A stretch of 64,000 bases of DNA from Anopheles merus (GCF_017562075.2 NC_054081.1:19783141-19847140), one strand, 5' to 3'. Counted from the stretch's first letter, positions 44,925 through 57,304 are shown. Made by a program: numbers and translations. The notes: generated from the sequence alone by a model not told the origin.

Positions 44925-45459
44925 ACCAAGGATGCTGGCTGCCAACCGGTCATTCTACAGCCTGAAAAAGCAGTTCCCCTCAAAGAACCTGTCGCGACGG
45001 ACAAAGCTGGGACTATATAGTATAGGTAGTTCCGGTACTCACATACGCCTCTGAGACATGGACACTGTCCAAATCTGACGAAACCCTCTTAGCTGCGTTC
45101 GAGAGGAAGATGCTCAGAAGGATACCTGGCCCGTATGTGTGGAAGGACAATGGAGGAGCCGCTATAATGACGAGCTATACGAGATGTACGGCGACCTCAC
45201 TGTCGTCCAGCGTATCAAGCTCGCCAGGCTCCGGTGGGCAGGCCATGTTATACGCATGGAAACGGACGACCCAACCCGTAAAGTCTTTTTAGGCCGTCCA
45301 CAAGGACAGAGGAGGCGTGGTAGGCCCAAATTAAGGTGGCAAGATGGCGTGGAGGCGTCCGCCATTAAGGCCGGGATAACGGACTGCCAGCCGAAGGCGC
45401 GAAACCGTGAGCGGTTTCGGACACTCCTGAGGCAGGCCAAGACCGCAAAGCGGTTGTAG
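44925..45459 (+). pseudogene. Non-LTR retrotransposon RT C-terminus, 5'-truncated
   Basis: Encodes NRSFYSLKKQF, LTYASETWTLSKSDE, ERKMLRRI, RLRWAGHVIRME and GRPQGQRRRGRPKLRWQD, ending TAG at 45457. The SETW block and the RRRGRP..RW block are hallmarks of the RT C-terminus in RTE/I/Loner-like LINEs; I cannot fix the clade. Frameshifts lie near 45020 and 45137; the second is loss of one G. A 3' UTR of about 75 bp may follow. It is a typical 5'-truncated LINE insertion. Confidence 0.8.
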
Positions 45460-45535
45460 CGCCGGATAATCTAATCTATATTTTATCTGACGAAGATTCG
45501 TGGTGTGTGATCCCAGACAGATCAGCAAATATTTT

Positions 45536-46249
45536 TTTATTACACTTGAAGGGAGATGATTCGCGAATTGAGGAATTGAAGACTGTGTGAGCTTATAAAT
45601 TAATAAGCTTTGTATTGCAAGACTTCGGCATTTCGATTGTTCTTATCCTTGATCTAAATCCTTTAGGCTTAATCGTAATCATATAATTTTGGTTTCGATT
45701 TTTGGGGAGGTTGGAGAATACATTAATTCGTCTTGCAGAATGTGGGGTTCAAATAATTCCAACTTGGCTATAATCACTTTTATTAACATTTATGGTGGCA
45801 TGATTATGACAAAAAACAGAAGTGGCTCCAATCAAACATTAATGATGTAACATTCTAAGGTCGGAAAAAAATCGGAGCCGAATGAATTCTTTACTCGGCA
45901 GTCGGGGGCATGGAGATTGTCAAATTCGGTGGGACAACCGATGACTCCAACGGTTCCGAATGGCTCTAAACGGCTCTATAGGCTTCGGACGGCACCGAAC
46001 GGAACTGTTGCAACTCAAGTTGTTGCGAAGTTTCCTAGTGTGTGTATCAAGTTATTTTAATTCCTTTTTCGTTTGTAGACAGTTGACGAAAATCTATTTT
46101 TCCATACAGAATGTGCAATCGAGTGTGCACAAAATTATGCTAATATTCAGAATTTAATCGAACCATAATACGACTGAGCATACATTCGATTCAATGATTC
46201 TTAAGGGTCTCGATTGATATGTACAATTGTGTAGAATAAGTTTATGAGA
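45536..46249. other. Unassigned AT-rich region
   Basis: No gene. A cluster of CGGxxCCGAA and GGCTC words at 45860-46010 suggests a decayed short repeat. Otherwise nothing is seen. Confidence 0.4.
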
Positions 46250-46452
46250 TGTTATGGGTGTTAGAAATTCTAACATGAAATTAATAACCAAATTTTTTAG
46301 GCTGGTGGACGAGTGCCAAAAAATTAGTTTTATTCTACACTGGTCGAAATCGTGTTAGAGAAAGAGCCGAAAGTTGACACCTTTCACCTATTTATATGTT
46401 TTTGTCCCTCATAACGCTGACAGTGCCGTGGAACCTTATAAATGTTCCAACA
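46250..46452 (-). repeat. BEL/Pao 3' LTR (lower boundary provisional)
   Basis: On the minus strand the LTR begins TGTTGGAACATTTATAAGG after the polypurine tract. It contains CATATAAATAGG (TATA box) and GAATAAAAC (possible polyadenylation signal). A CCATAACA end at 46250 would give about 203 bp, but without its partner the end is a guess. Confidence 0.6.
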
Positions 46453-46464
46453 TTGTCCCCCGAG
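46453..46464 (-). promoter_or_regulatory. BEL/Pao polypurine tract
   Basis: CTCGGGGGACAA on the minus strand, directly before the TGTTGG of the LTR; the usual primer site for second-strand synthesis. Confidence 0.75.
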
Positions 46465-46590
46465 TGAGACGTTGTTATATTGATCTAGATCAATTATGCT
46501 GTCGTCTCACGATATCCTAACTGTCAGCCTTGTTTACCTTCCGTTCTGATAACGTGGTTGCGTAATGCGGTCTGCTTGCGAGGTAAGTAA

Positions 46591-47690
46591 TTACTTTCGT
46601 TCTATATCTAATACTGCTATTTTATGCACAGGTCTCACATAAATTCCGCTGCTTGTTTCCACGGTCGCCTGTCTGACCTGACCGTCCTTGGCGCACACGA
46701 CGGACTTGACGCGTCCTTTGGGCCACGAGTTGCGCGGAAGCGTGTTGTCAACCACAATAACAATATCTCCTTCCTGGATGGGCCGGACCGGTTGGAACCA
46801 CTTCGTTCTTCGTGTAAGCGTTGGTAAGTATTCCGCAACCCATTTTTTCCAGAATATGTCCGGATTAAGTTGAACCGCCTTCCATCCTGACTTCACCGCT
46901 GCTGGTCCCTCATGTAAGGCGTTAGAGGGCTTGCTTCCGTTCGAACTCCCTAGCAGTAGATGATTAGGAGTGATCGGTCCAGCCATCTCGTTGTCCAGCG
47001 GCACGTACGTGAGGGGTCTGGAATTAATAATAGTTTCAATTTCCGTAAAGGTTGACGCTAATACCTCGTCCGTTGGTCGTCGTGGCAGGTCGAATTTTTC
47101 CAGCACCGATTTTACAGACCGAACTAGCCGCTCCCAGCACCCACCAAAATGTGGGGCTCCCGGCGGATTGAAAGTCCACTTCATGTACGGTCCACAAAAC
47201 GCTGTCATTAGCTCCTCCTGGTTGACCGATTTCAAAGCCGCACCCAGCTTTCGAGATGCTCCGACGAAATTTGTCCCCCGGTCGCTGATTATCTCCAAAG
47301 GCGTTCCGCGCCTCACAATGAACCTTCGGATAGCCATGATGCATGACGCAGTGTTGAGAGAGTGGGCCATCTCCAGGTGTATGGCTCTGGTTGTGAGGCA
47401 GGTGAATATTGCGCCCCATCTCTTTTCAACGCGCCTTCCCACAGCGACTAGGAATGGTCCGAAATAATCAACACCTGTGAATGAGAAAGAAGGTTGTCCT
47501 ACTGCTACACGTTGAGAAGGCACGTTTCCCATCAAAGGCGGTTCCGGTCGTGCGTTTTTTACTTTGCAGTGCTGACATGCTCTCCTTACTCGGCGATATT
47601 CTCCTAATAACTTCGGAATGTAGTACCGCGACCGTATCTCGTTAATCACCGTGCTGTGATTGCCATGCATGTACCTTTCGTGGTATTCTG
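46591..47690 (-). CDS. BEL/Pao integrase and C-terminal domain
   Basis: Open for about 360 codons to TAA at 46591. It begins within the zinc domain (HGNHSTVINEIR, CQHCKVKNARPEP). The core has TGVDYFGP, ISDRGTNFVG and HFGGCWERLVRSVK, so D, D and E are present. The DUF5641-like domain shows ITPNHLLLG and LPRNSWPKGRVKSV. It would insert cDNA into the genome. Intact in itself, but cut from the upstream frame by a shift near 47690. Confidence 0.9.
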
Positions 47691-48885
47691 CATCAGCAAG
47701 TACGTTCCCCGATGATTTCCGGGAATAATAATTGGGTTACGTATTTCTTCGCTGATATCAATGCATTCAGATAGCCGTCCTCCGACCCTTAATATTCCGC
47801 GGCTGTCGACTACCGGTGATACTTTATAAAGTGAGCTACCTTTATCTATCCCTTTTTTCCATGGATGCGCCCTCGGGGCCGGTTTTTGTAGACTTTCGAT
47901 CTCGCTTGAGTAGGCCTCTCGTTGTATGGTTTTCAACAAGATCACCTCTGCTTCCGCCAGCTCCTCCTGAGTAAGTGGTCCTTTGAACGTGCTGTCCGTT
48001 GTTGATCGTGTTTTCTTGGTGAACCGTACGACAAATGCTGTCGCCCGCAATACTCTCTTCCACTTAGAGAAGCGGTCGAACCGAATGAACTGCTGGATAG
48101 CTTTGTGGACGCATATACTCTTCCGTATTTCTTCAGTAGTGTCGCTCATCGGTGTTTCCTTTCCTGGCCAATCAGACTCGGGATGTTTAAGGAACTCAGG
48201 GCCAGAGAACCATCGACTAGTTCGCGATAAGTCTGGTACCTTAGTCCACTTGGTGCCGTCGTCTGCAACATTGAGCTTGGTCGGGGTCCACCTCCACTGG
48301 TTGACATTTGTGGTTTTGAGGAGTTCCCCTACACGAAACGCCACGAACTGGCTATACCGTCGATGATCGGAGTGTAGCCAACTAAGCACATTTCGTGAAT
48401 CCGTCCAGAAGGTCGTCCGACTTCTTGCCATTCTATGGCTTTGACGTATGGTATCAGCTAATCTAACACCTGTAACCGCTGCTTGTAGCTCGAGTCTAGG
48501 AATGGATAAGAACTTTAGTGATGCTACACGCGTCTTAGAACCCACGATAATACATTCTACTGTCCCCTCCTCTTCAGAACGGAAATACGCCACCGCCGCC
48601 GTCCCGCTTTCGCTCGCGTCGCAAAATACGTGCAGCTGTACATTTGCCTGTGTTGTGCATAGTTTTCGATAGCACCTTGGCACTGATACCTTTTCGACTT
48701 CCGGAAGAACTCGTAACCATGTTGCCCATTTTTCGGCTATTCGCCCGTCGAGTTGCTGATCCCAGGTGTATGCGCTACGCCAGATTTCTTGAAGGAGAAC
48801 CTTCAAATACGTGATAAACTGACCTAGCAGGCCCATCGGATCGAATAGGCTCATTTGTGTTCGAAGGATTTCTCGTTTTGTTGCC
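47646..48885 (-). pseudogene. BEL/Pao RT C-terminus and RNase H
   Basis: About 400 codons open on the minus strand from SLFDPMGLLGQF through HVFCDASESGTAAVAYF (RNase H), TFWTDSRNVLSWL and NVADDGTKW, then the linker with GILRVGGRLSE. One-base shifts lie at both ends: an extra A in an A-run near 48885 upstream and one near 47690 downstream. Within these limits no stop occurs. Confidence 0.88.
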
Positions 48886-50820
48886 GTTTTTTTCTTCCGT
48901 TAATAGGTCTCGATCATACTTCGGAGATAGCCGAAAGGTAAATGAATCGGATACAGTATCCCACCACATACCTAACACCTTCTCTGTTGTGGAGCCGCAT
49001 TCCATGTTGACGTTGTTCTCAGTACACGACGTTTCTTGCAACGATGCCACAACCATCGACGAATTCGAAACCCAGTTACGGATTTCAAAGCCTCCGCTGG
49101 CGTGGATGTAGCGGACTGTTTTTGCCAAATCGCTAGCCTCCTCTTCAGTTTCTACGCTGGCCAGCATGTCGTCAACGTAGTGTTCGCCCTTGATGCACTC
49201 GACTGCGCGGGGATACTCCTTCTCAGACCGGTTCGAGGCGTTTAGGTTCTTCACATATTGTGCAGAGCTCGGCGAACAAGATGCTCCGAACGTCATTACG
49301 GTAACGACGTAAACAACTGGGTTAGCCTCGTTATCGTCGCCTTCCCAAAATATCATATGGCTTCTATGGTCTTCCTTTTTTACGCCCACGCGATGAAACA
49401 TTTCGCGGATATCTCCTACTATCCCCACACGATACTCTCTAAACTTGCACAGGACAGCAAGCAGACCGGCTAACATGTCTGGCCCAGCTAGAAGGAATGA
49501 GTTTAGTGAGACTCCACGTACCTTTGCTGCTGCGTCGAAAACCATCCGTATCCTTCCAGGCTTATTCGGGTTGGTTGCAGGGAAGATGGGCAGGTACCAA
49601 TCGTTGTCGTATCTTTTGTCCAATTCGTCTTCGGTTAAGCGTCTTATATAGCCTTTCCTCTTGTAGTCCTCCATCTTTTCACGAACTGCTTCTGCTAAAA
49701 TGGGATCTTTTTTCATTTTTTGTTGCAGGCACTCATACCTTTTTAACGCGGCAGCTTTGTTGCATGGCAGCTTGATGTCGGTGTAGCGCCACAGGAGACC
49801 AGTTTCATAACGCCGGCCATCGAATTTTGTCTCGCGCTCCAATAGCAAAAGGGCACGTTCGTTGTCCTTGGACTGCCTTACGTCCACAGTCTTATCGATG
49901 CCGATAGATTCCAAAGCGAAGTGTTCTTTTACTGCAGCATTGAGTGTTTCATCAGAGTCGTCGCATGAACATATATGGAACAACGGTAGGGATGTTTTTG
50001 GCGTGGCGGTCGCTACCGAGCACGGCCCTCCCAGGACCCATCCCAAACGGGTCTTAGACGCAACTGGCTCGTCATTTCTTCCTTCTAAACTTTTCAGCGG
50101 TTGTCCCAGGATGCAATTATCAACGCCGATCAAGATGCGTGGTGCTACATCGACATAAGACTCCAGCGGTAAGCCCCTCAGATGTGCAAAATCGGCTGCG
50201 AGTTGGGATGCGTCCATGGTCTGCCTAGGAAGTGCCAGTTTGTGAACTGTGCGTACAGTTGACAGCTCGTAGGGCGCTGTTTTCTTCTGCTTCCCCGATA
50301 TGTGCACGGCTACCTGTACCGAATCGTGCTCCTCCCGCGTGACATTTCCTGTCCACTGAATGCACAACGGACGTGGCGTACCTTTCAAACCTAGTTCTTC
50401 GAGCAGGTCGTGATCCATGAAGGTGGATGTGGAGCCGTCGTCAAAAAATGCATATGTTTCGACATTAGCTTTCGGACCATGCAGGACTACTGGAAGGTAT
50501 TTTAAAAGAACGCTTTCGTTAGTACTTGAATGTGTGTTAACGTGTGTACCTCTCATTTCATGCGCCATCGTCCCGGGTCCTGCGAGTGAGCCTTCGAATT
50601 GATGCAGTAACGCGTGATGTAGAAGATCGCACCCATTAACACCACATGAGGCCGTGACGGGGCATCTGCCGTAGTGATGGTCGAGGCACTTGCGGCATAA
50701 TTTGCGTTCATTCACGAACGCCCTCCTTGATGCTACCGACGTCCTCATGGAACATGTTACAACTGGCCAGCGAATCACATGTACCTCCGCACAGGATACA
50801 CAACGACGATGAAAGGTCAA
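48880..50820 (-). pseudogene. BEL/Pao zinc domain, protease and RT
   Basis: The N-terminal part has KLCRKCLDHHYGRC and GCDLLHHALLH, a Cys/His domain typical of BEL Gag-Pol. The protease motif is FFDDGSTSTF. The RT shows LPIFPATNPNKPGRIRMV, FDAAAKVRGVSLN, GDIREMFHRV and the catalytic YVDDML. The frame is open for about 640 codons, then leaves phase in an A-run near 48885. A shift near 50720-50760 separates it from gag. Confidence 0.88.
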
Positions 50821-51648
50821 CCAAAGAGTCTACCTGCACAATGTTAGTGTTGCAGTACGCGTGGCTTGGACGTCCCATTCCGGATCGATAGCTCGGCCCA
50901 GCTGTCGTACGTGGAGGTTGCTGTTGGTTGGGTCGAGCCTGATGAATGCCTTTGCCCACATCAGTGTCGGGCATATCAATGACCCCACAGAGATCGTCCG
51001 CCAATTCTCCAATCCATCGTCCAAACAAGAAGATGTTCACTTCGTGTGATCGTTTCTCAATCGAGCCCACTCAATACACAGTACTGGAGGCAGCTTCCTC
51101 GTGAGCTCCTTAAGCAACACCACGTCGTACATGTAGCCTACCAGTCCCGATACTTGGACCGTCGCGATCAAACGCTTCACTGCGAACCCGAATTCTACAA
51201 TCGTGTCCAATTTCTCCATTCTAGGGGCGGGTAACCGTTTAACACTCTCTACCGCTCGATCCACAATCAAGTCTGATCTTCCATACCTGGCTTTCAACGT
51301 GCTGATTACTTCACTCAACCCGCCCGGGAACAGCAACAGGTGCCCGACAGCGTCTAGTGCTGCACCTTTCAGGCAGTGTTGTAACATCACTAAATTTTCG
51401 TCGTCCGAATAATTGGAGGCAGTGGTGGTACGGGTGTAGGTGGAGATAAAACGTGGCCACTCTTCAACTGATCCTGCGAACGTAGGTAAATCCCGCGGGA
51501 AACCCTGCCGTGCAGTTATTTGTGGGTGGTTCAAAAAAGTGTTTTGTGGTGCGTGCTGTGTGTAGTTTGCGTATGATGTGTGCGGTTCAGTGTGTGTAGT
51601 GTACAAGGATGGTCCTGATTCGCGGGGTACACCCGTTCCTCTTCGTTC
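50708..51648 (-). pseudogene. BEL/Pao gag, C-terminal part
   Basis: Shows DLPTFAGSVEEWPRFIS, ENLVMLQHCLKGAALDAV, LKARYGRSDLIVDRAV and KLDTIVEFGFAVKRL, the DUF1759-like capsid region of BEL. A shift near 51058 moves the frame to one reading NIFLFGRWIGELADDL. Upstream the frame is open to the LINE insertion point at 51648. The rest of gag lies at 55950-55979, 58174-58540 and 63337-64000. Confidence 0.87.
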
Positions 51649-51889
51649 TGTTCATTGTAATTTTATTTCACATTTTTCATTTGCATTTCGTGAGGGTTTA
51701 TGCGAGATACAACGTGTTAGTTTTTCAGCGCAGTTTAAGTTGATGCCTAGGCAGTTGTATAGTTTTGTATATGAGAGTGTTTGTAATGGTATCATTTTAT
51801 ATGAATCTAATTTTATCTAATCTACTCTAAATCTAAATCTTAAAACTAATATCTAATTCAAGTCTATTTTTCATGTAGGGGAATTCATG

Positions 51890-54531
51890 TTAATCAAAGA
51901 AGTTTCTAATCATATCAAAATGCGATGCTTGGCTAGTGGTTCGAATATGTATCGTATTGTGATAAGCTATTTCATCTAGGCTTAGCGTATTTCCTTTGTT
52001 ATATAATTCAATTGATCGAATGCCGTAGGGTTCGTTGAGTACCATCCTTAAAATTTGTTGAGACTTGCTTGTAGACGCTTACGATGGGAATTTGCGCAAT
52101 CATTCCAAATAGTAATTGCGTATGTTATGGCAGGTAATATTATGTTTTTATAGATCGCTAGTTTGTTAATCTGGGAAAGCTTAGATCTTCTATTAATGAG
52201 TGGGTATAATTTTTTTGTAAATATTATACATTTAGTTATAAGGTTGTTTATATGATCTCCAAAGAGTAGTTTTTGATCGAATATTATTCCTAGATATTTA
52301 ATTGTGTTAGACCATTCGATGGTAGTGTTGCCTATTTTAATATTGTTACCTGTCGGTCTAAGAAGTGCTGTTTTCATTCTATAGGGAAATATTATTGCTT
52401 GTGTTTTGTCTTCATTAAGTTTCAGTTTCCACTCCTGGATGTATTTGGTTATAATATCAACACATTTCTGGGCCCTGTTTTTGAGTTCGTTTACAATTCT
52501 TCCCTTAACTGCTATGGCCGTGTCGTCGGCGAAGAGAAATAGTTCACAATAATGAGGAAGAGATGGTATGTCTGATAGGTATATCATGAAGAGTGTGGGG
52601 GCCAGAATACTTCCTTGTGAAACTCCAGCCGGAATGATGGTGTTTCCAGAGAACTGCTTTCCTAACGAGACTCGAAAGGATCTCTGGCAAAGATAACTCC
52701 GAATTACTTTAATGATGTAGGTTGGAATTCCCTTGTTGATCATTTTTGAGAGCAGCCCATCATGCCACACGTTGTCAAAAGCTTTTTCAAAGTCTAGCAT
52801 AATGACAGCTGTGGACCTTGCATGTTGTTTGTTGTGCTCGATAGTTTTGCGCAATCTAACTAGTTGGTGTATAGTCGAGTGACCCGGTCGAAAACCGAAC
52901 TGTTCGGGAGGAAGGATACGCAGTTCATCAATTATCTCTCTCAATCGCCAATGAATGAGTTTCTCAAAAAGTTTGCCTAAAGCCGCTAGCAAACTGATGG
53001 GTCTGTAGCTCGCTGGTTTTGTCGGGTATTTCCCCGGTTTTAGAATAGGAATGACTTTGGCGCATTTCCAACATTCTGGGAAATAGCCAAGCTCCATGCA
53101 CCTCGAGAATAAATTTGCCAATAGTTCTAAAGCACGTGTGTTTAGCTTTTTGAGGAGTAGGTTGAAGATGGAATCAAAGCCTGGTGCCTTCATATTTGAC
53201 AATGTTCTCAGCGTAGCTTTAACCTCGTTAACCGTTATTCTGGTATCTGATGGGATAGTTATCGTTGGTTCATCAAGACTACGAACAGTAGAAACAACAG
53301 AAACTTCACGGTGACTGTTAATGTTATTTCCAATTTCATGAGCACTAACGAATTGTTTAGCAAGTGTGTCGGTTTTTCCTGTAGCCTCTATCAGCGTTTG
53401 ACCATTGACGGTAAGCGGTGGAATCGGTCTTGGTTTTTTTGCACAAACTTTGGCTATTTTCCAGAAAGCATTAGAATATGGTTTAAGCTTTTCTAAATGG
53501 TTTCCAAAGTTACGGTTGCGAATCTCATCAACTTTGAAGGAAATTAATCTACTTAGAAATGACGCTTGCTGTTTAAAAATGATATTTCCGGTTCGCTGAT
53601 GTTGCCGTCTCAACATATTTCTCTTACCGATGAGTTGCTTAGTCTCTGTATCGAGTTGGATTATCTTGTTCCTGATTATAACCTCAGGTATACACTCTTT
53701 TTCAGCAGTCTTTATGGCCCTTTCTAGAGTTTCGATAGCCTCATCGATGTCGGAGGTTGTTTGTACTTCCGTGCTAGCGATGTGTAGGTCAATAACTTGA
53801 CCGAATCGAGCCCAGTCAGCTTGATGATAGTTGAAACGCTTTGTTGGTGGATGAATAACTGCGCTGCTATCGATTTCGGTCAGTACCGGAAAGTGATCCG
53901 AATTTAAGTCATCAATTGTTATCGGTTTGCTGATAGTGGTATTAGTTATGAAAAAATCAATTATACTCGGGTTTCCTCGGTGTGGGATATGGGTGTAGCT
54001 GTCTGGGTATTCAAATGTAAAACTCCCGAGTAGTGATAATTCTGAAAGTATTGCTCCATTTGTGTTGTTTTTGACATTACCCCAAAGTGTGTTTCGAGCG
54101 TTCAGATCAGCTCCAATTATCGTACGGGTATTGGTATTAAGCAATGTTAGGAGATCTTTTTTGAACAAAGAGGTCGTACCGCTGGAAGGCGAACATTGTT
54201 TAGGACAGTAGGCCGATATTAGATTCAATTTTCCAGTTAGCCCTTCAATTTTAATACCTATTGCCTCGATGACGCTGGTATTGAAATGTGGGAGTAAACT
54301 ATGTTGAATCGATTTCCTGATTGCAATCGCTACTCCAGCTCCTCTTGTTTCCCCCGGCCGATCGAGTCTATGTATGATAAAGTTTCCGATGAAAAGGTTC
54401 AGATCTGGTTTAAGGAACGTTTCCACCAGAAGTGCAATGTCGATGTTCTGTTGGTGTAGAAAGTCATTCAGTGGTATAGCTTTGGCTTTTACCGATTGGG
54501 CGTTCCATATTATAATTCTTAGCTTATCCAT
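51890..54531 (-). pseudogene. Jockey-type ORF2: endonuclease and RT
   Basis: The ATG at 54531 overlaps the ORF1 stop (ATGGATAA). Endonuclease: IIIWNAQSVKAK, LLVETFLKP, GADLNARNTLWG, LNSDHFPV. RT: MKAPGFDSIFNLLLKK, PASYRPISLLAALGK, GVSQGSILAPTLF, FADDTAIAVKG. The frame is open for 827 codons to 52048, where loss of one T causes a stop. In the shifted frame about 50 more codons follow to TAA at 51890, so the copy is almost intact. It is the donor-like complete version of the truncated copy at 58541-59683. Confidence 0.92.
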
Positions 54532-55831
54532 AGGTGATGATAAGTTCACCTAGAACGGCGATTTGATCGGCCTTTGTTTTGCAGGCACGGAGCTTTGAAC
54601 TCATTTCTTTAAAAATTTGCAAGAGTGTAGTTGTGTCGTGTAAGTTTTCGTTTTCAGTGGGTATCGGTTCAGAAGCCACTTTCTGTGCGTCAATCAAGCG
54701 TTGAGCCAGGTTGTACTGGAAACCCGGCGGCACTTGCATGGTGTGGTTTTTTTGAGGCAATGCGGAACTGGACGGAGCAGAAGACGGCATGCCTGCGGAG
54801 GGAAAATGCTCTTGTGAGGAGAGATTCGGAGGAGGAGCTCTTGGTTTTTCGGCAGCAGTATGGTGTCTGTGGCCGCGTTCATTCGCCAGTTTGCGTATTT
54901 GTTGATATTTGGCACGCTGGGGGCATTCCACATCGCGCGCTCGATGGTTGGCTCCGCAGTTGGCACATTTTGCAACTGTACTTTGAGGATTGTTTACGTT
55001 ACAAGTGTCAGTAAGATGGGGTTCCGCGCATATCGCACAACGTGGAAGGATGCGGCAGTTACGGGTGCCATGTCCGAAACCTTGGCATCGCAGACATTGG
55101 GTGGGACCTTTGTGGCCGCCTCGGTAGGATTCCCACTTGATGATTACCGATTGGATCGTTCGTACAGCTTGGAGCTTGTTCATTGAACACGAGCCTCGTT
55201 TGAAGTGGGCAAGATAGAGCTGTTGATGGTAATTTTGGTTTGTTTCATCTCTTCTCTTGATGCGATGAACTTCCGTTACCTCTAGCTTATAGCTGATTTT
55301 AAGTTCATCTATGATATCATCTATTTCCATCAGTGGGAGACCCCGAATGACAGCTTTGAAGGGTCGATTCTCTTTCAAATCATGCGTGAAGAACTCAGCT
55401 TTTTTGCTTTCGAGCATGTTGATTATTGTAAAATGATCAGCAAGATTTTTTGCGAAAATCTTGGTTCCTATACCACTAAGTTGAAATTCTGCGTATAGTT
55501 TTCTAGCTTGCAGCTCCGGGCGTAGGGAGGCAAGAGACAGAGATTTAACCACAATAGGTGGTAATCTTGTATTGGTTTGTGTAGTTTGCTTCGGGGAAGC
55601 AGATGTTGAGGCACCATCGTTGACGATGGGTTGAGCGTTTTGGACGCGCTTTTGTCCTTTGCGATGAACTTCGAAGAATTCACCAGTATCCATACTAGTA
55701 GTGGTAAGAGCCTCTCTTTCTTCCACACTGTTTACCACATTTATTTTGGAGCGTTTTGAATCTCTCGAACTCTCGCTGTTCGATCGCGATCGGTTTTGCT
55801 CATTCTCTTTACCTCTGTCTCTTCTCTTCAT
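54524..55831 (-). CDS. Jockey-type ORF1 (Gag-like), copy 1
   Basis: 435 codons, intact. The start is ATG 55831 (MKRRDRGKENEQNRSRS); the frame is open upstream only by chance through the flank. A basic Ser/Arg-rich N-terminus leads to an RRM-like or PRE_C2HC-type middle (about 130-240, FKAVIRGLPLMEIDDII). Three knuckles follow: CLRCQGFGHGTRNC, CAICAEPHLTDTC and CANCGANHRARDVEC. A Pro/Ser-rich tail ends at the stop shared with the ORF2 start. It would coat the LINE RNA. Confidence 0.92.
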   Translation of the reverse strand: MKRRDRGKENEQNRSRSNSESSRDSKRSKINVVNSVEEREALTTTSMDTGEFFEVHRKGQKRVQNAQPIVNDGASTSASPKQTTQTNTRLPPIVVKSLSLASLRPELQARKLYAEFQLSGIGTKIFAKNLADHFTIINMLESKKAEFFTHDLKENRPFKAVIRGLPLMEIDDIIDELKISYKLEVTEVHRIKRRDETNQNYHQQLYLAHFKRGSCSMNKLQAVRTIQSVIIKWESYRGGHKGPTQCLRCQGFGHGTRNCRILPRCAICAEPHLTDTCNVNNPQSTVAKCANCGANHRARDVECPQRAKYQQIRKLANERGHRHHTAAEKPRAPPPNLSSQEHFPSAGMPSSAPSSSALPQKNHTMQVPPGFQYNLAQRLIDAQKVASEPIPTENENLHDTTTLLQIFKEMSSKLRACKTKADQIAVLGELIITYG

Positions 55832-56065
55832 TGCGCCAGGCCATATGGCACACACACATACTATCTCGAAGTTGCTATTGTAGGTGTTTGTCGTACGCGC
55901 GCAGCAACCGAAAAACACGTCCGATCTGTTCGACAGCTCGTACGCAACTGTTCCTCTTCGTTCAAAAATATCGCTGGTACAGTATCGGACAGAATGATAG
56001 GACCCTAGTGTTTTCAACGCAGCATGCACCCGTTGAGACAGGTTTATGTGTGGTTTGTGAGTGTT

Positions 56066-56071
<6 letters not shown>

Positions 56072-56149
<78 letters not shown>

Positions 56150-56153
56150 TGTG
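56072..56153. repeat. (GT)n inside the Tc1 left end, copy 1
   Basis: About 82 bp of GT with few interruptions, directly inside the TIR. Confidence 0.92.
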
Positions 56154-56314
56154 TATGTTTGAATGTGTATTGGTGTGTGTGTGTTTGTTTCACAAGTATG
56201 TCGTTTCGGATAGATTTGTTAGTAGTTTTTTTGTGTTTTGGGTTAGGTTTTTGTTGTAATTAGCAGGACCACCGCCCTCGCGAGCAGTGATCCCTATTCA
56301 AAAAAGCAATAAGC

Positions 56315-57304
56315 TCAGTTCTTGATCTTATTGCCGTCGCCCACGATGACATTTATCATGCGTTGACGCATCGACATCATCCGATTCTGGATCGTTTCAG
56401 GTGGAATCTTGCTCCACACCTCTTGCATGTGATCGAAGAGTTGATCCAGATCTTCCGGTATTTTTTACCCAGCCTCTTCTTGAATATTGCCCAGAGGTTC
56501 TCAATGGGATTGAGATCCGAGCTAAGGGCAGGCCACTTCATTGTTTTGACATTGTTGTCAGCAAGCCAAGTTTGGACAGTCCCGGAAGTATGCTTAGAAT
56601 CGTTGTCTTGCATAAACATCCAAGACCGAGGAAGGTTTTTCCTAGCATGTGATAGCAAATGAGTATCAAGAATGTCTCGATACCCGAACCGATTTAAATA
56701 ACCGTGGATTCGAACCAACGGACCCATCCCATAGTAGGAGAAGCATCCCCATACCATGAGACTACCACCGCCATGCTTGAAAGTTTTGAAGCAGTACTTT
56801 GGATCAAGAGCACAATTAACAGGGCGCCGAACCAACCTGCGTCCGTCCGACCCCTGTCGATTGAATTTCGACTCGTCTGACCACAAAACCCTGCGCCAAT
56901 CCTCCTCATCGAAGAACATGTGCTCAATTGCAAATAACACCCGTGCGTTTTTATGCGCAGGTTAAATTGGGCACTTTGCGTGGCACTCGCGCGAGTAGCC
57001 CGGCACTGACCAATCTTCGCTGAACTGTTCTCGGCGTCACCGCCAATTTCAGTCTGCCTCGGATCTCTGGTGCCGAGCTAAACGGATGTTTCTTCGATAT
57101 GTTCACGATCTTACGGTCTTCCTCCGCCGTGGTCTTCCGAGGACGTCCGGGTGACTTGCGCGTTTCGGTTGTCCGAAGCGCGTTTGCCACAAAGGTGCGC
57201 GATCGTTCCATCACGAACTCGATCGTTCTGCGCTTAATGCCAGCAGCCGCCATTCGCTTAATGATATGGCGCTGATAATCGGTACAATGTTTACCGCGAC
57301 CCAT
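56315..57304 (-). pseudogene. Tc1 transposase, copy 1
   Basis: The start is ATG 57304 (MGRGKHCTDYQRH). The N-terminal half has two helix-turn-helix regions separated by GRPRKT, a GRPR-like hook. The catalytic half has VLWSDESKF, MQDNDSKHTS and DLNPIENLW, giving a DD34E triad counted from the first Asp of QDND. A frameshift and stop near 56955 is shared with copy 2. A private one-base loss in a T-run near 56461 scrambles the C-terminus. Confidence 0.9.

Larger units (their letters stand above)
51649..55949 (-). mobile_element. Jockey-clade LINE, full-length copy 1
   Basis: 4301 bp on the minus strand, with the 14-bp duplication GTTCCTCTTCGTTC at 51635-51648 and 55950-55963. 5' UTR of about 118 bp, ORF1 55831-54524, ORF2 54531-51890, then a 3' UTR with repeated TTAGATT words, ending ACAATGAACA without poly(A). 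Three zinc knuckles in ORF1, the 8-nt ATGGATAA overlap and FADD-type RT suit the Jockey clade. It is inserted in BEL gag. Confidence 0.93.

Noticed and set aside
45034..45459. A host gene encoding a basic protein
   Set aside because: The SETW and RRRGRP..RW blocks are typical of LINE RT C-termini, and the frame is broken by indels.
46970..47467. 165-codon plus-strand frame inside the BEL integrase
   Set aside because: Antisense shadow of a frame with a complete DDE triad.
54631..55186. Plus-strand frames of 108-127 codons opposite the Jockey ORF1, repeated at 59783-60338
   Set aside because: Antisense to an intact knuckle protein. Repetition reflects the tandem duplication, not selection.
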